Below are positions 25,801-33,491 of a DNA stretch of 64,000 bases, piece by piece. The number at the start of each line of letters is the position of its first letter. Position 1 is the first letter of the stretch. The DNA is from Oscillospiraceae bacterium. GTDB taxonomy: Bacteria > Bacillota > Clostridia > Oscillospirales > Ruminococcaceae. Both the position numbers and the translations under genes were made by a program. The stretch spans positions 1 through 64,000 of the forward strand of contig JAFWDH010000019.1 of the NCBI GenBank assembly GCA_017513135.1, written 5' to 3'. The notes under the pieces were generated by a model. The model saw only the letters and a list, made by a program, of their open reading frames with translations. It had not been told where the DNA came from and did no database searches.

Positions 25801-26392
25801 TCTGGACGAAGAAAGCAGCTCCGTTCTAACAGCCGGTGAGGCGGATGAGATCAGACAGGCGCTGGCTCAGCTGGGCCTTTCCGGCAGTGAGACGGGGATC
25901 GATGAGATAAGGGACGGACAGAGCAGGGCAGACGCGGTCCGCATGCTGACTGAGATCATAAACAGCGCTTATAAAGCGAAGATGGAGAGCTTGCTCAGTG
26001 AAGATCTTTATGAACACCTCATCAATGAATTGAAACGGGTGATCCTTCTCAGGGCGATCGACATGAACTGGTCGGCTCATCTGTCAACGCTGGAAAAACT
26101 GAAGGGGACCGAAAGGACGACCGAGGAACTGAGGGATCAGTGTTACGACTACGAGGAGACCGCTGTCTCACTGTTCAGAAGAATGACAGGCGATATCGCG
26201 GCATACGCGATCAGGATCTTTCTGGCTCTCAGCCCCAGAACAAATGAGACGGGGCGGACCAGTGTACAGATAGGGGAAACAGAAAAGAGACCTTATGACA
26301 TGTTCCGGAATGTCAGAAGGAACGATCCGTGCCCCTGCGGCTCGGGAAAGAAGTACAAGAACTGCCACGGCAAAGATCTGTACAAGGATTGA
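22823..26392 (+). CDS. TIR domain fused to a SecA-like protein with lost ATPase motifs
   Basis: 1189 residues from the ATG at 22823 (AAAGGA 9 nt upstream); an ATG at 22802 would add seven, and the numbering below uses that longer form. Residues ~10-125 look like a degenerate TIR-type fold; ~143-265 are a clear TIR domain (KYAFISYAHKDSQ, LWYDG, FVSKNYTNSTDCRIE with a candidate catalytic E215). From ~355 to the end the protein follows SecA: preprotein-ATPase start (LSEKTTELRDRLAGGES, FAAVVEAAKRVWG), YSCDITVASVDEIGLDHLRD, helical scaffold (LENRFLTRQIRRKRERV, ILLRAIDMNWSAHL) and a C-terminal SEC-C zinc motif (C1177, C1179, C1188, H1189). SecA GEGKT is PGERY, DEVD is SDAD and RGTDI is RGIEV, so ATP hydrolysis is unlikely. 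Stand-alone gene; function unknown, possibly a TIR immune effector using a SecA-like sensor. Confidence 0.88.
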   Translation: MAKKTVNACFAPEDADYVRSVVAEIRRRGFPVTENGVENDPESIFNIIFYSKHFEEEPYRKLFLRNTITSDIPFGLVRLDDTRSDETTEMYFGERQYLFARDFDSPRALAERIMYGVSDTDDPDSGLPVPRYDGKGKYAFISYAHKDSQMIIRILTELSGRKVNLWYDGHMKPFSPWDDQLAQRIDSSRSFLAFVSKNYTNSTDCRIEIKHATHGHKTLVTVVRIGGATLGAGIEMYIMIGATILRYERFDTVSELVNALIRSNGVRDCLKPGYGLIPFGEGGKFSKLFGKLKPAEKPPKLLELSELASMLPSLYAFDAKKKEQKKETGSGFSTQTMDRILSAARKAADEQYAYMTDSQLSEKTTELRDRLAGGESADELTAEAFAAVVEAAKRVWGRYLSQACLTSGYVMSRGKIAETSEPGERYMSLLLAAYLFSLQGKGAHIVTNWDFDTESIYEELSPVCELLGVSMGYVVRGMTEKERREQYSCDITVASVDEIGLDHLRDQSVMYPDSLRMRGLHAAVFSDADILMAENGENTISIVSSEKIYTDLYILCCDLTDRMVRGRDYELKDGLVNFTESGIRLMQKQFSRDERAVFRTLVDEENRDRGHSYSGVPVPGDNIRPEPPEEDELIMFYQVRVADAIKARDQYARGTDYLVQDGVIRPINRETGIASMYSSYPNRIRHALEAKEKLEISGDNSPLYTIDVRNLTKAYTLRSGLARASLKGQDDLKKAWGFSSVEVGENRPSLRRDLSEIVYVSREAKIRGIAEDSAKIADSGRAVVIGTPAPDDFRDLQKEIVDCVKRNGYKVRVNILRPGEDHKTAEWIIRDAGRSRQITLLTGGFTRGIEVEADEECSNAGGIRIAASSYFRNEAMDEQLRSICAPDVPAEAVTYLSLEDPLIKAFIKERQLTAMEGLAGDAPLENRFLTRQIRRKRERVRELEYKAEKVKARYNDFLELQRSSIYADRDRALRSYEIDKLYGGLIGRLAGSLLDEESSSVLTAGEADEIRQALAQLGLSGSETGIDEIRDGQSRADAVRMLTEIINSAYKAKMESLLSEDLYEHLINELKRVILLRAIDMNWSAHLSTLEKLKGTERTTEELRDQCYDYEETAVSLFRRMTGDIAAYAIRIFLALSPRTNETGRTSVQIGETEKRPYDMFRNVRRNDPCPCGSGKKYKNCHGKDLYKD

Positions 26393-26545
26393 AATGAAGA
26401 TTATACAACAGACAGGCGTGACGTAAGGTCGCGCCTGCCTGCCGTACAGGATGTTTTCCGTCGACCCGTATGCGGAGTATTGTATAATGAAAACAGGAGA
26501 AACGTGTTTCAGTGAAACGGCCTGAAGCCGGAAAGGAGGCAGCAC

Positions 26546-27253
26546 TTGTCCGTCATCATCGATTATCTGGGGCACAGCGGCTTTTTTGCGGAGACCGCAG
26601 GCGCGCTGATGCTTTTCGATTACTACACGGGAGACATCTCGTTCATAAGAGACAGATCCCCGGAGAAACCTCTGTTCGTGTTCGCGAGCCATGCGCATCA
26701 CGATCACTTCAACGATGAGATCTTCCGGCTTGCAGACGTCCGGAACGACGTGCGTTACCTGCTGTCCTTTGACATAGAGGGGAGCAGGGAAGTGCCTGAC
26801 GGCGTCGATGTCAGCTACCTTAAGGCGGATGAGACGTATGAGATCAGAGATCTCGGTACGGTCACCACGCTGCTTTCCACTGACGAGGGAGTCGCCTTCC
26901 TCGTGAAGACGCCGAAGGAGACGCTTTTCCATGCCGGCGACCTTCACTGGTGGGACTGGCCGGGCGAAGACCCCGCGTGGCTGGCGGAACAGGAAGAGGT
27001 GTTCGCGAGGGAGATCGGAAAGCTCAAAGGTGTCCCGATAGACATCGCTTTCGCCGTTCTCGACGACAGGCTGGAATACAACTTCCATAAAGGGATGGAA
27101 CTGCTGATATCCGTCTGCCGGCCGAAGTACGTGCTGCCCATGCATTACTGGAAAGACGCTGGCGTCATAGAGCGGTTCCGCGAACTGCCCTGCATGAAGG
27201 ATACTGACACCGTGCTGCTGGATACGGCTTCGGAGAAACACTGGGAATTATGA
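26546..27253 (+). CDS. MBL-fold metallohydrolase
   Basis: 235 residues starting at a TTG 6 nt after AAAGGAGG. The metal-binding signature HAHHDH is at residues 49-54, and later ligands are HAGDLHWWDW and a C-terminal PMHYW histidine. This resembles the UlaG-like/YcbL-like branch of the metallo-beta-lactamase fold. The substrate is unknown. It precedes a glyoxalase gene by 15 bp, so the two are likely co-transcribed. A TATAAT at 26483-26488 may serve as the -10 box. Confidence 0.88.
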   Translation: MSVIIDYLGHSGFFAETAGALMLFDYYTGDISFIRDRSPEKPLFVFASHAHHDHFNDEIFRLADVRNDVRYLLSFDIEGSREVPDGVDVSYLKADETYEIRDLGTVTTLLSTDEGVAFLVKTPKETLFHAGDLHWWDWPGEDPAWLAEQEEVFAREIGKLKGVPIDIAFAVLDDRLEYNFHKGMELLISVCRPKYVLPMHYWKDAGVIERFRELPCMKDTDTVLLDTASEKHWEL

Positions 27254-27268
27254 AAGGAGATACATAAG

Positions 27269-27637
27269 ATGAAGTTCAAGATGATCCATGAGAACTACAA
27301 CGTCACCGATCTAGACAGGTCGCTGGCGTTCTATGAGAAGGCTGTCGGGCTGACCGAGAAACGCCGCAACGTCGCGAAGGACGGTTCCTTCATCATCGTG
27401 TTCGTGGGAAACGAGTACAGCGACTACGAGCTGGAACTCACATGGCTGAGGAACCATCCGCAGCCCTATGATATCGGCGAGGAGGAGTTCCACCTCGCGT
27501 TCCGCGTGGACGATTTCGAGGCTGCGCACAAGCTGCACGAGGAGATGGGCTGCATCTGTTTTGAGAACCCGTCCATGGGCATATACTTCATCCAGGATCC
27601 CGATGGATACTGGCTCGAGATCATTCCCACAAGATAA
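27269..27637 (+). CDS. Glyoxalase I-like VOC protein
   Basis: 122 residues of the vicinal oxygen chelate fold, with two beta-alpha-beta-beta-beta modules. MIHENYNVTDLDRSLAFYEKAVGL gives the first metal ligand (H8) and later ELELTW, FHLAFRV and WLEII supply others, the pattern of lactoylglutathione lyases. In organisms without glutathione it would act on another thiol adduct of methylglyoxal. AAAGGAG lies upstream. Second gene of the MBL-VOC pair, which fits a glyoxalase I/II-like role for the two enzymes together (inference). Confidence 0.88.
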   Translation: MKFKMIHENYNVTDLDRSLAFYEKAVGLTEKRRNVAKDGSFIIVFVGNEYSDYELELTWLRNHPQPYDIGEEEFHLAFRVDDFEAAHKLHEEMGCICFENPSMGIYFIQDPDGYWLEIIPTR

Positions 27638-27655
27638 AAGCCATTCAAAAGAAAA

Positions 27656-27688
27656 GCCGCGGGACGGAAACGTCCGGCGGCGTTTTTT
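27656..27688. terminator. Bidirectional terminator
   Basis: Stem GCCGCGGGACG/CGTCCGGCGGC with a GAAA loop and a T6 run, between convergent glyoxalase and TetR genes. Confidence 0.88.
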
Positions 27689-28239
27689 CAATTAAGGGGT
27701 CTGTACATGACCTTTGAAAACTCGTGGATTATCTCTATGACCGTCTCCTCCGGAACAGGCGGGCCGTTTTTGAGCCATTCAAAGAGAAAACTCAGGACCC
27801 CGGCGTTGTGGATGTAGGCTGCGGAGTATCTCACCGGATCCAGGGAAGGGCCCAGGGTCAGTTCTATATGGGCCCTTATTATGAAGTCCCGGTAGCTGGC
27901 GCTCTCGGAGCATGTGCAGAACCTGCTGACCGTGGGGTCGCTGAGAAGCCTGCGCAGATAAACTGCGATGGCTGCGCGGTCGACTCCGCCGTCCTCCAGA
28001 GGAAGCTCCCACTGGCTCCCGTAGCCCTCTATGACCCTTCCGATGCTCTCCATGAGCACCTCTCTGATCAGCTGCCCCATGTACTCGTAGTGCGCGTAGA
28101 AGGTGGAACGGTTGAGACCGGTCTTCTCGCACAGCTCCACCACTGTGATATCACCCGGCTCCTCGGTCTGAACGAGCTCAAGAAAAGCCTCCTTGAGCTT
28201 GGCTTTGCTCGCCTGTCCGCGGGCTACTCTCTTGTCCAT
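27688..28239 (-). CDS. TetR-family transcriptional regulator
   Basis: 183 residues. The N-terminal helix-turn-helix is typical (KLKEAFLELVQTEEPGDITVVELCEKTGLNRSTFYAHYEYMGQL), and the C-terminal part is of the TetR_C (DhaS-like) kind. Divergent from the hydrogenase operon with a perfect inverted repeat between them, so it probably regulates itself and perhaps the hydrogenase genes. The inducer is unknown. Confidence 0.9.
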   Translation of the reverse strand: MDKRVARGQASKAKLKEAFLELVQTEEPGDITVVELCEKTGLNRSTFYAHYEYMGQLIREVLMESIGRVIEGYGSQWELPLEDGGVDRAAIAVYLRRLLSDPTVSRFCTCSESASYRDFIIRAHIELTLGPSLDPVRYSAAYIHNAGVLSFLFEWLKNGPPVPEETVIEIIHEFSKVMYRPLN

Positions 28240-28259
28240 ACAGGCTCTCCCTCAAGTAT

Positions 28260-28313
28260 TCCGACACTTGTCGGATTTTGTTTGTTGTTTACCATTATAC
28301 AGGATTCTATAAT
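28260..28313. promoter_or_regulatory. TetR operator and divergent promoters of the hydrogenase locus
   Basis: A perfect inverted repeat TCCGACA-CT-TGTCGGA (28260-28275) lies just before the TetR start. The hydrogenase promoter reads TTGTTT (28285-28290), 17 bp, TATAAT (28308-28313). A minus-strand TATAAT at 28299-28294 may serve tetR, placing the operator at its transcript start. Confidence 0.7.
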
Positions 28314-28383
28314 CTTTTTGAACTATATACAGGCGTCGAAAAGGCGCCTGCAAGAAACAAAGATTTTTACTGAGGAACGACGA

Positions 28384-30213
28384 ATGAGCAGACTTGAGAT
28401 CAGAACAAAAAGCCAGGCTCAGGAGCTTGTGGACAGCATCTTCCAGGGCATGGAGCGGCGCATAACCGCGAGCCCGGACGGACTCTGCCCCATAGATATA
28501 ATGCTGAGCTTCCTGAACCTGTGCCACGCGCAGTCCTGCGGGAAGTGCACACCCTGCAGGATCGGCCTTGGTCAGCTTGCCGATCTGCTTAGGAGAGTAC
28601 TGGACGGCGAAGCCACGGCAGACACTCTCGAAGAGATCAGGACGACGGCGCAGACCATCTCCGACAGCGCTGACTGCGCAATCGGCTTCAACGCGGCGAT
28701 GCTCGTGCTGAACGGCCTCGCGGCATTTGAGGACGATTTCCGTGAGCACGTGATCAATCACACCTGCGTGGCAACGCACAACTACTCGATACCCTGCGCC
28801 AGCCACTGCCCGGCAGGAGTTGACGTGCCCGGATACATCTCGCTGATAGCTGACGGACGCCCTGAGGACGCCGTCAGGCTCATAAGAAGGGACAATCCCT
28901 TCCCGACGGCATGCGCGTATATCTGCGAACATCCGTGCGAGGCGAGATGCCGCCGCGCGATGATCGACGATCCGATCAACATCAGAGGGCTCAAGAAATA
29001 TGCCGTAAACAAGTCGAAGAACGTCCCGAACCCGCCCTGCGCCGGGGACACAGGCAAGAAGGTAGCCATCATCGGAGGCGGTCCCAGCGGACTCTCCGCA
29101 GCCTATTACCTCAGGCTCATGGGACACGCGGTGACGGTCTTCGAGAATCACAAGCAGCTCGGGGGAATGCTCCGTTACGGCATCCCCAGTTACAGGTTCC
29201 CCAGACAGAAACTGGATGAGGAGATAGCGTCCATACTTTCCACCGGCATAGAGGTCCGCACCGGGACGACGATAGGAAAGGACATCTCCTTTGAAGAGAT
29301 AAAGAACGGTTACGATGCCGTATACATCGCCATAGGCGCCCAGAACGACCGCAAGGCCGGACTGGAGGGAGAGGACAGCCGCAACGTCATCTCAGCCGTG
29401 GAGATGCTGCGCAGCATCGGAGACGGCGAGATGCCCGATCTCTCCGGCATGAAGGTGGTGGTCATCGGAGGCGGAAACGTCGCCATGGACTGCACCCGCT
29501 CGGCACTGAGGCTCGGTTCCCAGAAGGTCACATGCGTGTACCGCCGCCGTCAGGTGGACATGACCGCTCTGCCGGAAGAGGTGGAGGGATCCCTCGCGGA
29601 AGGCGCGGAACTGCTCACGATGATGGCTCCCGCCCGCATCGAGACTGACGGAAACGGCAACGCCACGGCGCTGTGGGTGAAGCCGCAGCTGGCAGGCATG
29701 TTCGACAGGGGAGGAAGACCTTCTCCCGTGCCGTCCGACCAGCCTGAAGTCCGCGTGCCCGCCGACCTCATAATCGTCGCCGTCGGACAGGGAATAGATT
29801 CCGGAAGGTTCGAGGAAGCCGGAGTCCCCGTGAAGCGCGGAAGCATCATAGCCGGACTCGACACCGCAGTTGACGACAAGGTGTTCTCAGGCGGAGACTG
29901 CGTCACCGGACCCGCGACCGCGATCCGCGCGATCGCGGCAGGCAAGGTGGCTGCCGCCAACATAGACGAGTTCCTGGGCTTCCATCATGAGATGTCGGTC
30001 GACGTGGAGCTGCCCGCCCCCAAGATCGTGGGCGTCGTTCAGCGCGGACGCGTCAACCTGACCGAGAGGGACGCCAAGGAGAGAAAGATGGACTTTGACG
30101 CCATAGAGCACGAGATGACAGACATGCAGGCGATAGTGGAATCCTCCAGATGCCTGCACTGCGACAATTTCGGCTGCGGCAGTTTCAGGGGAGGGAGAGT
30201 GACAAGATGGTAA
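28384..30213 (+). CDS. NuoF-like Fe-S domain fused to GltD-type NAD(P)H oxidoreductase (hydrogenase partner)
   Basis: 609 residues from the ATG at 28384. Residues ~1-110 resemble the C-terminal 4Fe-4S domain of NuoF/HydB (CGKCTPCR with C52, C55, C58, and C98). Residues ~130-220 carry the Cys-rich N-terminal segment of GltD (CASHCPAGVDVPGY, CEHPCEARCRR). Then come an FAD-binding GGGPSG and a second NAD(P) site GGGNVAMD. The extreme C-terminus has CLHCDNFGCG. The FMN/NADH-binding part of NuoF is absent. It overlaps the hydrogenase start, so it most likely passes electrons between NAD(P)H and HydA. Confidence 0.85.
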   Translation: MSRLEIRTKSQAQELVDSIFQGMERRITASPDGLCPIDIMLSFLNLCHAQSCGKCTPCRIGLGQLADLLRRVLDGEATADTLEEIRTTAQTISDSADCAIGFNAAMLVLNGLAAFEDDFREHVINHTCVATHNYSIPCASHCPAGVDVPGYISLIADGRPEDAVRLIRRDNPFPTACAYICEHPCEARCRRAMIDDPINIRGLKKYAVNKSKNVPNPPCAGDTGKKVAIIGGGPSGLSAAYYLRLMGHAVTVFENHKQLGGMLRYGIPSYRFPRQKLDEEIASILSTGIEVRTGTTIGKDISFEEIKNGYDAVYIAIGAQNDRKAGLEGEDSRNVISAVEMLRSIGDGEMPDLSGMKVVVIGGGNVAMDCTRSALRLGSQKVTCVYRRRQVDMTALPEEVEGSLAEGAELLTMMAPARIETDGNGNATALWVKPQLAGMFDRGGRPSPVPSDQPEVRVPADLIIVAVGQGIDSGRFEEAGVPVKRGSIIAGLDTAVDDKVFSGGDCVTGPATAIRAIAAGKVAAANIDEFLGFHHEMSVDVELPAPKIVGVVQRGRVNLTERDAKERKMDFDAIEHEMTDMQAIVESSRCLHCDNFGCGSFRGGRVTRW

Positions 30214-31952
30214 AGCTGACGATAGACGGGCGTGAAGCCAATGTCAGGGAAGGATCCACGATCCTGGAAGCTGCTGCTTCCGTAGGCATAGAGATACCCA
30301 CTCTGTGCTACCTTAAAGAGCTCAACGAGATATCCGCATGCCGCATCTGCATGGCAGAGGTGGAGGGATATGAGAGACTGGTCCCTTCCTGCAGCGAGAA
30401 GGTCGCCGAGGGCATGGTGGTACACACCAACTCAAAGCGCGCCAGGACCGCAAGGGAGACCAACCTCAAGCTGATCCTGTCACAGCATGACGGAGACTGC
30501 ACGACCTGCGTGCGCTCACAGAACTGCAGGCTGCAGGACCTTGCGAAGGAATTCAACATAATCGATAATCCATATGAGAAGGACGTTAAGAAGAACGTCT
30601 GGCCCGAGAACAGCTACCTCATCCGCAAGGAGAGCAAGTGCATCAAGTGCATGCGCTGCATTGAGGTCTGCGACAAGGTCCAGTCGCTCAGAGTCTGGGA
30701 CATCACCGGAAGCGGATCGCGCACCACGGTAGGAGTGAGGCTCAACCGTCCGTTCACCGAGGCTGACTGCGCTCTCTGCGGACAGTGCATAACCCACTGC
30801 CCGACCGGAGCCCTGTCCATCCGCGACGATACGGCGAAGGTCTCGGAGGCACTGGACGATCCGGAGATCACGACCGTAGTGCAGGTCGCTCCCGCCGTGC
30901 GCACCGCATGGGCGGAAGACCTCGGGCTCAGCCGCGAGGAAGCCACTGTCGGGAAGATGGTATCCGCTCTCAAAGCGCTCGGCTTCGACTACGTGTTCGA
31001 CACCAACTTCACAGCGGACCTCACCATAATGGAGGAGGGAAGCGAGTTCATCGAGCGCTTCACTCACAGGGATCAGTACAGCTGGCCGATGTTCACGTCA
31101 TGCTGCCCCGGATGGGTGCGCTTCGTGAAATCCCAGTACCCGGAATACACTACGAACCTCTCAACGGCGAAATCCCCGCAGGGGATGTTCGGAGCCGTAG
31201 CCAAGAGCTACTTTGCCGAAAAGATAGGCGTCGATCCCCATAAGATGCGCGTCATATCCGTGATGCCATGCACCGCGAAGAAGAGCGAGGCAGACATCCC
31301 GAACCTCAATGACGCGTGCGGAGACAGGGACGTCGACGTGGTCATCACCACCAGGGAGCTCGGACGCCTCCTCAGGCAGTATCATGTGAATATGAAGGAC
31401 CTCGGGGAGACGCAGTTCGACTCTCCTCTCGGTTCAGGCACCGGCGCCGCGGTGATCTTCGGAGCTACGGGCGGAGTCATGGACGCCGCTCTCAGAAGCG
31501 CCTATTTCCTGGTAACCGGGACCAATCCTCCCGCTGACGCGTTCACCGCTGTCCGCGGAATGAAGGGCTGGAAGGAAGCGGCCTTTGAGGTGCCCGGAGC
31601 CGGCACCGTGCGCGTTGCCGTAGTAAGCGGCCTCGGAAACACGAGAGCGCTCATGGAAGCCGTAAAGAGCGGAGAAGCGGAATATGATTTCGTCGAAGTC
31701 ATGGCATGCCCCGGCGGCTGCGCCGGCGGCGGCGGACAGCCGATCCGCGACGGACAGGAACTGGCAGACACCCGCGGCAAGGTGCTGTGGAACCTGGATC
31801 AGAAGAGCGCCATCCGCTATTCACACGAGAATCCTGATGTGCAGGCTCTCTATTCCGAGTTCCTGGTAAAGCCGCTCGGAGAGAAGTCACACCACCTGCT
31901 TCACACTGATCTGACCGAGTGGAGCGTACCGCTCAACCCGGCGCTCAAATAA
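30207..31952 (+). CDS. hydA: [FeFe] hydrogenase, group A
   Basis: 581 residues from the ATG at 30207, which overlaps the previous stop codon. In order: a 2Fe-2S ferredoxin domain (C34, C45, C48, C62), a His/Cys 4Fe-4S site (H94, C98, C101, C107), two 4Fe-4S clusters (CIKCMRCIEVC, CALCGQCITHC) and the H-cluster domain with all three signatures: TSCCPGW (297-303), MPCTAKKSE (353-361) and EVMACPGGCAGGGGQP (C501, C505). All catalytic cysteines are present. It makes or oxidises H2, and the upstream flavoprotein suggests NAD(P)H coupling, possibly with ferredoxin in a bifurcating complex. Confidence 0.96.
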   Translation: MVKLTIDGREANVREGSTILEAAASVGIEIPTLCYLKELNEISACRICMAEVEGYERLVPSCSEKVAEGMVVHTNSKRARTARETNLKLILSQHDGDCTTCVRSQNCRLQDLAKEFNIIDNPYEKDVKKNVWPENSYLIRKESKCIKCMRCIEVCDKVQSLRVWDITGSGSRTTVGVRLNRPFTEADCALCGQCITHCPTGALSIRDDTAKVSEALDDPEITTVVQVAPAVRTAWAEDLGLSREEATVGKMVSALKALGFDYVFDTNFTADLTIMEEGSEFIERFTHRDQYSWPMFTSCCPGWVRFVKSQYPEYTTNLSTAKSPQGMFGAVAKSYFAEKIGVDPHKMRVISVMPCTAKKSEADIPNLNDACGDRDVDVVITTRELGRLLRQYHVNMKDLGETQFDSPLGSGTGAAVIFGATGGVMDAALRSAYFLVTGTNPPADAFTAVRGMKGWKEAAFEVPGAGTVRVAVVSGLGNTRALMEAVKSGEAEYDFVEVMACPGGCAGGGGQPIRDGQELADTRGKVLWNLDQKSAIRYSHENPDVQALYSEFLVKPLGEKSHHLLHTDLTEWSVPLNPALK

Positions 31953-31980
31953 AATGCTCAAAGGAGTAATTAGATTCTAG

Positions 31981-32517
31981 ATGAACAAGAACATCAAATG
32001 GATCACACGCAGCGCAGCAGCGATCGCGCTGATCATCGTGGCACAGTTCGTGACGGCGCCTCTCAAGCAGCAGCTTCTCACCGGTTCTCTCGTCAACCTG
32101 ATCCTCGCTCTTACCACGATGCTGTTCGGATGGAGCACAGGAGCGGCGGCGGCAGTAGTATCGCCGTTCATCGCTTACCTGCTCGGCATCAACGCGCAGA
32201 TATTGGTGGTGCCGGCAATAGCAGCGGGAAACCTGATCTATGTCCTGGTGATCGCGCTCCTTACGAAGAAACTCGACGGCGCGGTCAAGAACGGCACGGT
32301 CAGATCCTTCATATCAGTGGCGGCAGCAGCTCTTTGCAAGTTCGCGCTTCAGTACATGCTGATCGTCAGATGGATCGCGCCGTCCTTCCTTCCCGAGAAG
32401 GCGCAGGCAGTCATGTCCGTCAACTTCGGCGTGATGCAGCTGTTTACGGCATGCATCGGCGGAGCGCTCGCATGCGTCATCAGTCCCTTCATCAGAAAGG
32501 CGTTCAGGGAAGACTGA
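31981..32517 (+). CDS. ECF-transporter S-component-like membrane protein
   Basis: 178 residues, almost all hydrophobic, with about five or six membrane helices. Features such as VNLILALTTMLFGWSTGAAAAVVSPFIAYLLG and the alternating small-residue helices are typical of substrate-binding S components of energy-coupling-factor transporters. No ECF ATPases or T component lie nearby. It follows hydA by 28 bp on the same strand, with AAAGGAG rather far (about 14 nt) from the ATG. A link to hydrogenase function (for example cofactor or metal uptake) is inference from position. Confidence 0.6.
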   Translation: MNKNIKWITRSAAAIALIIVAQFVTAPLKQQLLTGSLVNLILALTTMLFGWSTGAAAAVVSPFIAYLLGINAQILVVPAIAAGNLIYVLVIALLTKKLDGAVKNGTVRSFISVAAAALCKFALQYMLIVRWIAPSFLPEKAQAVMSVNFGVMQLFTACIGGALACVISPFIRKAFRED

Positions 32518-32564
32518 GATATTAATAAAGATCAGTGGATTTTCCGTTACCCGCGGTCTTTGAG

Positions 32565-32598
32565 CATCCGGCACATTCATATGTGCCGGATGTCTTTT
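32565..32598 (+). terminator. Terminator of the hydrogenase operon
   Basis: A 12 bp stem CATCCGGCACAT/ATGTGCCGGATG with a TCAT loop, followed by TCTTTT. Confidence 0.9.
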
Positions 32599-32667
32599 AT
32601 CTCCGGAACATTGCAGAGCATGGCCATACGGGCGATATTGCATGTGCAACACCGATGGACAAACTGC

Positions 32668-32673
32668 TATAAT
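32668..32673 (+). promoter_or_regulatory. -10 box of the PrsW gene
   Basis: A perfect TATAAT, 65 bp before the start codon; the -35 region is poor (TGCAAC at 17 bp spacing). Confidence 0.45.
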
Positions 32674-32737
32674 CTGTTGTGTGATGATAAGGCTGAAGCG
32701 CATCCCGCTTCAGTCAATGAATATCCGGAGGTCGATA

Positions 32738-33448
32738 ATGGATATAGTCCTCGCATTTGCGGCAAGCCTGATACCCGCATGGCTGGTGTACATGTTCCTG
32801 GTAAGACAGGACAGAGACAAGCCGGGTTATAAGGAAGACTGCAGAAGAGCATTCCTGTACGGGCTTCTGACTACGCTTCCGGTGGCCGGAGCCGCCATCC
32901 CTCTCTACATGATAGGCAACCTGGCAGGTCTGTCGGAATCGAACATCTTCTTTCAGCAGTTCTATAAGGACGTCATACTTGCGGCTCTTCTGGAAGAGAT
33001 ATTCAAGCTCGTCTTTTCCCGCAAGGTCATAAAGAAGAGCGTGACCGAGTATTCGAGCCTTGACATTACAGCGTACATGATCCTGGTGGCTCTCGGCTTT
33101 GAGGTCCTGGAGTCCGTGGCATATCTCATGGAATCGGGCCCGATCCATGTGATAGTCCGCGGCGTAACGATGATGCACGGAGTGTTCGGATTCATAATGG
33201 GCAGGTTCTACAGCAGGGGCGTCCGCACCGGGAAGAAGATCTGGTATGTCCTTGCCCTCCTGGTGCCCTGGATCTATCACGGACTATACGATTTCACACT
33301 TTCACAGGAACTGTCCGGATACAGCGATCTCTTCATTTACACGCCGGTCACACTGGCGCTGCTCTCGTTCATTCTGGTCTTCGTGATGGTCGGGTTCTTC
33401 CTCAAGGCGAAGAAGAAGGAAGAATACACCGTGTCACTCAGACAGTGA
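32738..33448 (+). CDS. PrsW-family intramembrane metalloprotease
   Basis: 236 residues from the ATG after GGAGGT (32727-32732). About seven membrane segments. The PrsW motifs are visible: LLEEIFKL (EExxK), FEVLESV with Glu, HGVFG in the middle and HGLYDF (HxxxD) near the C-terminus. PrsW site-1 proteases cut anti-sigma factors such as RsiW; here no anti-sigma gene is adjacent, though the ECF membrane partner at 1601 lies in the same window. The target is unknown. Confidence 0.88.
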   Translation: MDIVLAFAASLIPAWLVYMFLVRQDRDKPGYKEDCRRAFLYGLLTTLPVAGAAIPLYMIGNLAGLSESNIFFQQFYKDVILAALLEEIFKLVFSRKVIKKSVTEYSSLDITAYMILVALGFEVLESVAYLMESGPIHVIVRGVTMMHGVFGFIMGRFYSRGVRTGKKIWYVLALLVPWIYHGLYDFTLSQELSGYSDLFIYTPVTLALLSFILVFVMVGFFLKAKKKEEYTVSLRQ

Positions 33449-33491
33449 GGACCGGGAATAAGCACGGGCCGCGGATTACGGTAAAGAGCAA

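Noticed and set aside
22823-26392. Housekeeping secA or accessory secA2
   Set aside because: The N-terminal TIR domain and loss of Walker A and DEAD-type residues exclude a working SecA ATPase, although the scaffold and SEC-C motif match.
26393-26545. Riboswitch or small RNA between the TIR-SecA gene and the MBL gene
   Set aside because: Only short palindromes (CAGGCG/CGCCTG, GTTTCA-G-TGAAAC) and a TATAAT were seen; no known riboswitch pattern.
27724-28383. Upstream extension of the hydrogenase flavoprotein gene across tetR
   Set aside because: The extension reads antisense through a clear TetR gene and its operator; the NuoF-like domain begins at 28384.
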